Source: Chloroflexota bacterium (GTDB taxonomy: Bacteria > Chloroflexota > UBA6077). From it: 10,201 nt of DNA. The stretch lies in contig JAJYKO010000118.1 in the NCBI GenBank assembly GCA_021788565.1, forward strand, positions 1 through 10,201, in the 5' to 3' direction. Positions 1-10,201 of this stretch are shown piece by piece. The notes under the pieces were generated by a model, which was not told where the DNA came from, ran no database searches, and worked only from the letters and a program-made list of their open reading frames with translations. The stretch's first letter is position 1, and every line of letters begins with the position of its first letter. The translations under genes were made by a program, and so were the position numbers.

Positions 1-123
<123 letters not shown>

Positions 124-145
124 GGTGTCAAAACCCTCCTGACAC
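124..145 (-). promoter_or_regulatory. tuf ribosome-binding site presented in a small hairpin loop
   Basis: On the transcribed strand, GTGTCA and TGACAC (plus-strand arms 140-145 and 125-130) form a perfect 6-bp stem around a 9-nt loop (131-139). That loop carries the core GGAGGG of the tuf Shine-Dalgarno, and the stem ends one base before the ATG. The arms and Shine-Dalgarno are seen directly. Whether the stem forms in vivo, and whether it helps or hinders initiation, is inference. An exposed loop would be compatible with efficient ribosome loading. Confidence 0.55.
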
Positions 146-171
146 TACTTCTGCGCGGTTTGTCCTAACCT

Positions 172-2247
172 CTAAGGGCGCGACCTAGACGCAACTTCCT
201 CGCTTACCGACGCAGGCACTGGCGAATAGTGAGAGAACTCCATTGAATAGGTAGCTCTCCCTTGGGTCATGGAGCGAAGGTCCGTTGCGTACCCAAACAT
301 TTCGGCCAGGGGAACCTGAGCCCTGACAATTTGCGTGTTCCCCCGTGCATCTGAGCCCAAGATATGTCCTCGTCGGGCGCTCAAGTCGCCGAGTACGTCG
401 CCGAGGAACTCTTCTGGAGCCACAACCTCAACTTTCATCTGCGGCTCAAGCATAATGGCGGCGGCCTTCGAAGCCGCATTCTTCAGCGCCATGGAGCCGG
501 CGATTTTGAAAGCCATCTCGGACGAATCGACTTCGTGATACGACCCATCAACGAGGGTAGCCTTGAGATCAACGAGGGGATACCCCGCGATCACACCGGT
601 CTCCGTCGCCTCGCGTACCCCCGCTTCTACGGCCGATATGTACTCTCTGGGAACGGCGCCGCCCACAATCCTGTCCACAAACACCAGCCCGGACCCAGCC
701 GGCAGCGGCTCCACCTCGAGCCACACGTCGCCGTATTGGCCATGGCCGCCAGTCTGACGCACGAAACGTCCTTCCGCCCTGGCTGGACGAGAGATCGTCT
801 CGCGGTACGCCACTTGCGGCCTGCCCACGTTGGCGTCAACCCGAAACTCCCGCATCATCCTATCGACGATCACCTCTAGGTGAAGCTCCCCCATGCCAGA
901 GATGATAGTCTGTCCGGTCTCCAGGTCGGTCCGCACCCGGAAGGTGGGGTCCTCCTCACCTAGCTTGGCAAGCGCGCCGCCCATCTTATCCTGGTCGGCC
1001 TTGGTCTTGGGCTCGATAGCCACCGAGATGACCGGCTCGGGGAACTTGATCGACTCAAATACCACCGGGTGGCTCTCGTCACACAACGTGTCGCCGGTGA
1101 AGGAATTCTTCAGCCCAACCGCGGCCGCAATGTCGCCTGCGCCCACCTCCGCGATTTCCTCTCGGTGGTTAGCGTGCATCTGAAGCAGCCTCGCCACACG
1201 TTCCTTCTGGCCCTTGGTGGCGTTGAAAATGTAGGAACCGGCAGAAAGCTTGCCAGAATAAACGCGGAAATAGGCCAGGCGACCGACGTAGGGGTCTGAC
1301 ACAATCTTGAAGCAGAGAGCAGAAAACGGGGCGGCTTCGTCAACTTCCCTGACTACCGTCTCGCCCGTGGTGGGATTGATCCCGGTAATCGGAGGAACGT
1401 CCAGGGGGGAAGGCAGGTAGTCCACCACCGCGTCCAGCATCGGCTGGACTCCCTTGTTGCGGAGAGCGCTCCCGCACAGAACGGGAACCAACGTGTAGCT
1501 GAGCGTTGCCCGCCGAAGTGCTTGTCGCAGTTCCGCGGGCGCTACCTGCTCGCCCTCGAGGTATCGAAGCATTAGCTCGTCGCTCGTCTCTACGATCTTC
1601 TCCACGAGGTGCTCGCGCTGGGCGCTCGCCTCCTCCATCAACTGCTCAGGGATGGGACCACGCTCTATCGGAGCCGAGGCGTCGTCGCCGAAGATGATGG
1701 CTTCCATGTCGATGAGGTCCACCACCCCCCGGAACGCCTGCTCCTGCCCGATGGGCATCTGAACCGGCACGGGGTTGGCCCCCAGCCGATCCTTGATCAT
1801 CTGTATCGTTCGAAAGAAATCGGCTCCGGTTCTGTCCATCTTATTGACAAAACAGATTCGGGGCACGTGGTAACGGTCGGCCTGCCGCCAAACCGTCTCG
1901 GACTGTGGCTCCACCCCGGCCACGGCGTCAAACACGACGATGCCGCCGTCCAGCACCCTCAGAGAGCGCTCAACCTCGACCGTGAAATCGACGTGACCGG
2001 GAGTATCGATGATGTTGATCTGATGATCGTTCCAGAAGCACGTGGTAGCGGCGGCAGTAATCGTTATGCCGCGCTCACGCTCCTGCTCCATCCAGTCCAT
2101 CACCGCCGTGCCTTCGTGTACCTCACCGATCTTGTAGGTCTTACCGGTGTAGAACAGTATCCGCTCGGTCGTGGTGGTCTTCCCGGCGTCGATGTGGGCG
2201 ATTATTCCGATGTTACGAGTTCTCTCGAGAGATACTGCCCGTGACAT
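172..2247 (-). CDS. fusA: Elongation factor G (translocation GTPase)
   Basis: EF-G drives tRNA-mRNA translocation after peptide bond formation and, with RRF, splits post-termination ribosomes. The 691-residue product has normal family length and is intact. The G domain shows the P-loop AHIDAGKT (17-24), GITIT (60-64, switch I), DTPGH (81-85), NKMD (135-138) and GSA (259-261). Domain II follows, then domain III. Domain IV contains GGHGQYGDV (about 501-509) and the tip loop HEVDSSE (about 571-577) that enters the A site. Domain V ends near the [14 protein letters not shown] block. The ATG at 2247 opens the typical EF-G N-terminus leading into [14 protein letters not shown]. It begins only 11 bases after the rpsG stop. 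The nearest Shine-Dalgarno candidates are AGGT (2252-2255), four bases upstream, and AGGTGG (2262-2267), inside the last rpsG codons, so translational coupling to rpsG is likely. A specialised EF-G2 paralogue is unlikely given the str-operon position and complete motifs. Confidence 0.98.
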   Translation of the reverse strand: MSRAVSLERTRNIGIIAHIDAGKTTTTERILFYTGKTYKIGEVHEGTAVMDWMEQERERGITITAAATTCFWNDHQINIIDTPGHVDFTVEVERSLRVLDGGIVVFDAVAGVEPQSETVWRQADRYHVPRICFVNKMDRTGADFFRTIQMIKDRLGANPVPVQMPIGQEQAFRGVVDLIDMEAIIFGDDASAPIERGPIPEQLMEEASAQREHLVEKIVETSDELMLRYLEGEQVAPAELRQALRRATLSYTLVPVLCGSALRNKGVQPMLDAVVDYLPSPLDVPPITGINPTTGETVVREVDEAAPFSALCFKIVSDPYVGRLAYFRVYSGKLSAGSYIFNATKGQKERVARLLQMHANHREEIAEVGAGDIAAAVGLKNSFTGDTLCDESHPVVFESIKFPEPVISVAIEPKTKADQDKMGGALAKLGEEDPTFRVRTDLETGQTIISGMGELHLEVIVDRMMREFRVDANVGRPQVAYRETISRPARAEGRFVRQTGGHGQYGDVWLEVEPLPAGSGLVFVDRIVGGAVPREYISAVEAGVREATETGVIAGYPLVDLKATLVDGSYHEVDSSEMAFKIAGSMALKNAASKAAAIMLEPQMKVEVVAPEEFLGDVLGDLSARRGHILGSDARGNTQIVRAQVPLAEMFGYATDLRSMTQGRATYSMEFSHYSPVPASVSEEVASRSRP

Positions 2248-2258
2248 ACTGACCTAAA

Positions 2259-2729
2259 TTACCACCTGTAATGAGCGAAGGCCTTGTTGGCCTCAGCCAT
2301 CCTGTGTACGTCGTCTCGCTTCTTTATCGTTGCCCCCGTCCCGTGGGCGGCATCCATCAATTCAGAAGCTAGCTTCTCGGCCATCGAGTGGCCTGAGCGC
2401 CCCCTGGCGGATGCGAGGAGCCACCGAATGGCTAGAGCGAACCTGCGATCGCCCTTGATCTCCACGGGCACCTGATAGGTAGCACCGCCAACGCGGCGCG
2501 GCTTCACCTCGAGCACCGGCGTCGCATTGCGGATTGCCTGCTCGAAGGTATCCACCGGACTGCGACGGGTCTGCTTCTCGATGTGATCGAGGGCATCGTA
2601 GATGATCGTCTCGGCGAGGCTCTTCTTGCCACGCTCCATGATCTTGTTTATGAACTTGGAGATCGTCCGATTGCCATATCTCGCATCCGGGACAATCGGC
2701 CGGCGGACAACCCGTGCACGCCTCGGCAT
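2259..2729 (-). CDS. rpsG: 30S ribosomal protein S7
   Basis: S7 is a primary binder of the 3' major domain of 16S rRNA; it nucleates assembly of the small-subunit head and lies near the E site. The product is 156 residues, the usual bacterial length. It starts MPRRARVVRRPIVPDARYGN and carries the conserved FINKIMERGKKSLAE segment (about 26-40), the beta-hairpin RRVGGATYQVPVE (78-90) and the C-terminal VHRMAEANKAFAHYRW. An in-frame TTG four codons upstream (2741) would lengthen it, but the Shine-Dalgarno GGAGG (2735-2739) lies within that extension, five bases before the ATG at 2729, so the ATG is the true start. The gene follows rpsL after 166 bases and leads into fusA after 11. In E. coli S7 represses this operon by binding the rpsL-rpsG interval; the structured interval here allows a similar role, but that is inference. 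Confidence 0.98.
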   Translation of the reverse strand: MPRRARVVRRPIVPDARYGNRTISKFINKIMERGKKSLAETIIYDALDHIEKQTRRSPVDTFEQAIRNATPVLEVKPRRVGGATYQVPVEIKGDRRFALAIRWLLASARGRSGHSMAEKLASELMDAAHGTGATIKKRDDVHRMAEANKAFAHYRW

Positions 2730-2751
2730 GTTATCCTCCAAAGACTAATAA

Positions 2752-2810
2752 GAGCGAAGCGCTCGCGCATTCGGCGAAGCGGAAAACGTCCGTGTATTGG
2801 TGCTTCGCTC
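2752..2810 (-). repeat. GCGAAGC-based inverted repeats just upstream of the rpsG ribosome-binding site
   Basis: GAGCGAAGC (2752-2760) is perfectly complementary to GCTTCGCTC (2802-2810), and another GCGAAGC copy lies at 2774-2780. The left arm can instead form a local hairpin, GAGCG/CGCTC with a 3-nt loop (2752-2764), followed in the transcript by UUAUU. The two pairings are mutually exclusive. The local hairpin is too short, with too few U residues, to be a convincing terminator. Its position, about 12 bases upstream of the rpsG Shine-Dalgarno, fits an RNA switch or protein-binding site, which is inference. Confidence 0.45.
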
Positions 2811-2828
2811 CTACATTATTCGACATGA

Positions 2829-2869
2829 ATACCGGGCCAGAGTGTTCTACTTGATTCCTGGCCCGGTAT
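2829..2869 (-). repeat. Perfect 12-bp hairpin in the rpsL-rpsG interval
   Basis: ATACCGGGCCAG (2829-2840) and CTGGCCCGGTAT (2858-2869) are exact inverse complements around a 17-nt loop. The stem lies 27 bases after the rpsL stop codon and about 100 bases before the rpsG start. No run of U follows on either strand, so it is not a canonical intrinsic terminator. Plausible roles are an RNase processing site, an mRNA stabiliser, or part of an S7-binding autoregulatory structure as in the E. coli str operon. The repeat is directly visible; its function is inferred. Confidence 0.65.
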
Positions 2870-2895
2870 CCACCGTCAGCCTAACTCTCTGCGCC

Positions 2896-3324
2896 CTACT
2901 TGACGCCCGGAGCCTTTGGCGCCTTGGCTCCGTATTTCGACCGACCCTTCTTGCGATCCTTGACGCCGGCCGTATCCAGCGCACCGCGGATGATGTGGTA
3001 CCGCACACCCGGGAGGTCCTTCACGCGCCCGCCTCGGATCAGCACAACAGAGTGCTCCTGCAGGTTGTGCCCCTCCCCAGGAATGTACGCGGTGACTTCC
3101 ATCTGATTGGTGAGCCGGACCCTGGCGATCTTCCGTAGCGCGGAGTTCGGCTTCTTCGGCGTCATCGTCTTCACCTGCGTGCACACGCCCCGCTTCTGCG
3201 GTGCTCCGTCAGTGCGACTCGTCTTTCGCTCCAGCGCGTTGTAATTGAATCGTAGGGCTGGCGCGGTCGTCTTCTTCGTTACCCTCTTTCGACCCTTTCG
3301 GACCAATTGGCTGATCGTGGGCAA
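2896..3324 (-). CDS. rpsL: 30S ribosomal protein S12
   Basis: S12 sits at the decoding centre and monitors codon-anticodon pairing, influencing accuracy and streptomycin response. The 142-residue product begins [14 protein letters not shown] and contains [19 protein letters not shown] (55-65), [20 protein letters not shown] (83-102) and DLPGVRYH. It is longer than the 124-residue E. coli protein because of an extra loop of roughly 14 residues near 26-40, which is normal in Gram-positive-type S12, plus a short C-terminal tail. Lys57 and Lys102 correspond to E. coli K42 and K87 (mature numbering), so the classical streptomycin-resistance sites are wild type. Asp103 matches the residue methylthiolated by RimO. 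The start is TTG (3322-3324): MPTI is the expected N-terminus, and GGAGG (3334-3338) lies nine bases upstream. It is the first gene downstream of the predicted promoter near 3420-3448. Confidence 0.98.
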   Translation of the reverse strand: MPTISQLVRKGRKRVTKKTTAPALRFNYNALERKTSRTDGAPQKRGVCTQVKTMTPKKPNSALRKIARVRLTNQMEVTAYIPGEGHNLQEHSVVLIRGGRVKDLPGVRYHIIRGALDTAGVKDRKKGRSKYGAKAPKAPGVK

Positions 3325-3333
3325 GATCTCACT

Positions 3334-3338
3334 CCTCC
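3334..3338 (-). promoter_or_regulatory. Shine-Dalgarno deciding the TTG start of rpsL
   Basis: The transcript reads GGGGAGGAG with its GGAGG core at this position, nine bases before the TTG at 3322-3324. No ATG or GTG in the correct frame gives the conserved S12 N-terminus MPTI, so this site supports the non-ATG start. Confidence 0.8.
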
Positions 3339-3373
3339 CCGGACTGCTTCACTACGTGGCTACTTCAGCCCAA

Positions 3374-3400
3374 CGCCTGCCCTCGCGCGGGGGGCAGGCG
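3374..3400 (-). repeat. GC-rich hairpin in the predicted rpsL leader
   Basis: CGCCTGCCC (3374-3382) pairs perfectly with GGGCAGGCG (3392-3400) around a 9-nt loop. Eight of the nine pairs are G-C. In the transcript the bases after the stem are UUGGGCU, so there is no U-tract and intrinsic termination is unlikely. If transcription starts near 3413, the hairpin begins about 13 bases into the leader. It could protect the 5' end, act in attenuation or bind a protein; which of these, if any, cannot be told from the sequence. Confidence 0.6.
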
Positions 3401-3408
3401 CCAGACAC

Positions 3409-3418
3409 GGCAATTGCC
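3409..3418. repeat. Perfect palindrome GGCAATTGCC at the predicted start site
   Basis: This 10-bp perfect palindrome lies one base downstream of the -10 element and spans the expected transcription start. Flanking ACAC (3405-3408) and GTGT (3421-3424) make a broader imperfect dyad. The placement suits an operator that blocks initiation, but a 10-bp palindrome can occur by chance and I do not recognise a matching regulator. Confidence 0.4.
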
Positions 3419-3419
3419 A

Positions 3420-3444
3420 AGTGTACCAATGATGGAGCCTTCTG

Positions 3445-3448
<4 letters not shown>
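3420..3448 (-). promoter_or_regulatory. sigma70-type promoter of the str half (rpsL-rpsG-fusA-tuf)
   Basis: On the minus strand a perfect -35 TTGACA (3443-3448) is followed by exactly 17 bases and a -10 TACACT (3420-3425; four of six consensus bases). TGG immediately before the -10 supplies an extended -10 motif. The -35 overlaps the rpoC stop codon TGA (3445-3447). The expected start near 3413 leaves a leader of about 90 bases before rpsL. The box matches and spacing are seen directly; promoter activity is inferred. It would let translation-factor synthesis exceed or be uncoupled from that of RNA polymerase, while readthrough from rpoBC remains possible because no terminator is visible. Confidence 0.75.
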
Positions 3449-7671
<4,223 letters not shown>

Positions 7672-7708
7672 GAAGGCCCATCCTCCTCTTGGAGCGATTA
7701 GCGATTAA

Positions 7709-7745
7709 CACTTAGCGATTAGATCGAACTCCTAATCGCTAAGTG
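7709..7745. repeat. Perfect 14-bp hairpin where the two heptamer arrays meet
   Basis: CACTTAGCGATTAG (7709-7722) and CTAATCGCTAAGTG (7732-7745) are exact inverse complements around a 9-nt loop. In the rpoB-rpoC transcript the structure ends about 20 bases before the rpoC Shine-Dalgarno. No U-tract follows, so it is not a standard terminator. It may stabilise or mark an mRNA cleavage point between rpoB and rpoC, or simply be a product of the inverted repeats. Confidence 0.75.
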
Positions 7746-7786
7746 CTGCCTCTCGACTGCCAAACGCTAATCGCTGATGGCTAATC

Positions 7787-7802
7787 GCTATTAGCTAATA
7801 GC
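7787..7802. repeat. Perfect 16-nt palindrome GCTATTAGCTAATAGC beside the rpoB stop
   Basis: The sequence equals its own reverse complement over all 16 bases and ends four bases from the rpoB TAA (7807-7809). It consists of the last two full heptamer units. It can extrude as a hairpin with a tight loop or serve as a symmetric protein site; neither is demonstrated. Confidence 0.65.
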
Positions 7803-7806
7803 TCGT

Positions 7807-10201
<2,395 letters not shown>

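Noticed and set aside
364..2244. Plus-strand open frames at 364-879 and 1609-2244
   Set aside because: Both are antisense shadows of fusA, with no recognisable protein motifs.
2730..2741. Upstream in-frame TTG start for rpsG adding four residues
   Set aside because: The Shine-Dalgarno GGAGG lies inside the extension, and MPRR is the conserved S7 N-terminus.
2815..2820. Possible -10 box AATAAT (minus strand) for a separate rpsG promoter
   Set aside because: No acceptable -35 hexamer lies 16-18 bases upstream, where the sequence is part of the GC-rich hairpin.
2896..3324. Streptomycin-resistance changes in S12
   Set aside because: The lysines matching E. coli K42 and K87 are both present.
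3374..3400. Intrinsic terminator of rpoC
   Set aside because: The stem is good, but no U-rich tract follows in the transcript on either strand.
7672..7806. CRISPR array in the rpoB-rpoC spacer
   Set aside because: The units are 7 bases with no unique spacers and occur in both orientations, which fits a short tandem or palindromic repeat and not a CRISPR array.

Overview
The window is a conserved housekeeping locus. All six genes lie on the minus strand, and in transcription order (right to left) they are rpoB (3' part only), rpoC, rpsL, rpsG, fusA and tuf (first 41 codons only). This joins the RNA polymerase beta/beta' genes directly to the classical str operon (S12, S7, EF-G, EF-Tu). Coding density is high, no non-coding gap exceeds 170 bases, and I see no mobile element, CRISPR array, tRNA, rRNA or accessory gene.

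The organism is a GC-rich bacterium. Beta' has an uninterrupted trigger loop (no SI3 insert, unlike E. coli), a long charged coiled-coil insertion near its N-terminus, and an N-terminal region that reads like Chloroflexota or Actinobacteria beta'. S12 is the long form with an extra N-terminal loop, as in Gram-positive and related phyla. My best guess is Chloroflexota, with moderate confidence; Armatimonadota or another Terrabacteria lineage is possible.

Layout from right to left: 10201-7807 rpoB 3' part; 7806-7672 a spacer built largely of oppositely oriented heptanucleotide repeats with strong palindromes; 7671-3445 rpoC; 3444-3325 a spacer with a convincing sigma70-type promoter (TTGACA-17-TACACT, extended -10), a start-site palindrome and a GC-rich leader hairpin; 3324-2896 rpsL, starting at TTG; 2895-2730 an intercistronic region with two inverted repeats where E. 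coli carries its S7 autoregulatory site; 2729-2259 rpsG; an 11-nt gap; 2247-172 fusA; 171-124 a short spacer with the tuf ribosome-binding site in a hairpin loop; 123-1 the start of tuf.

Together the genes encode the catalytic core of RNA polymerase, two small-subunit ribosomal proteins at the decoding centre and mRNA channel, and the two main elongation GTPases. The genes themselves are ordinary and intact. I found no new biological system. The most unusual signals are in the spacers, chiefly the heptamer array between rpoB and rpoC and the promoter and leader elements of the str half, together with the beta' coiled-coil insertion.
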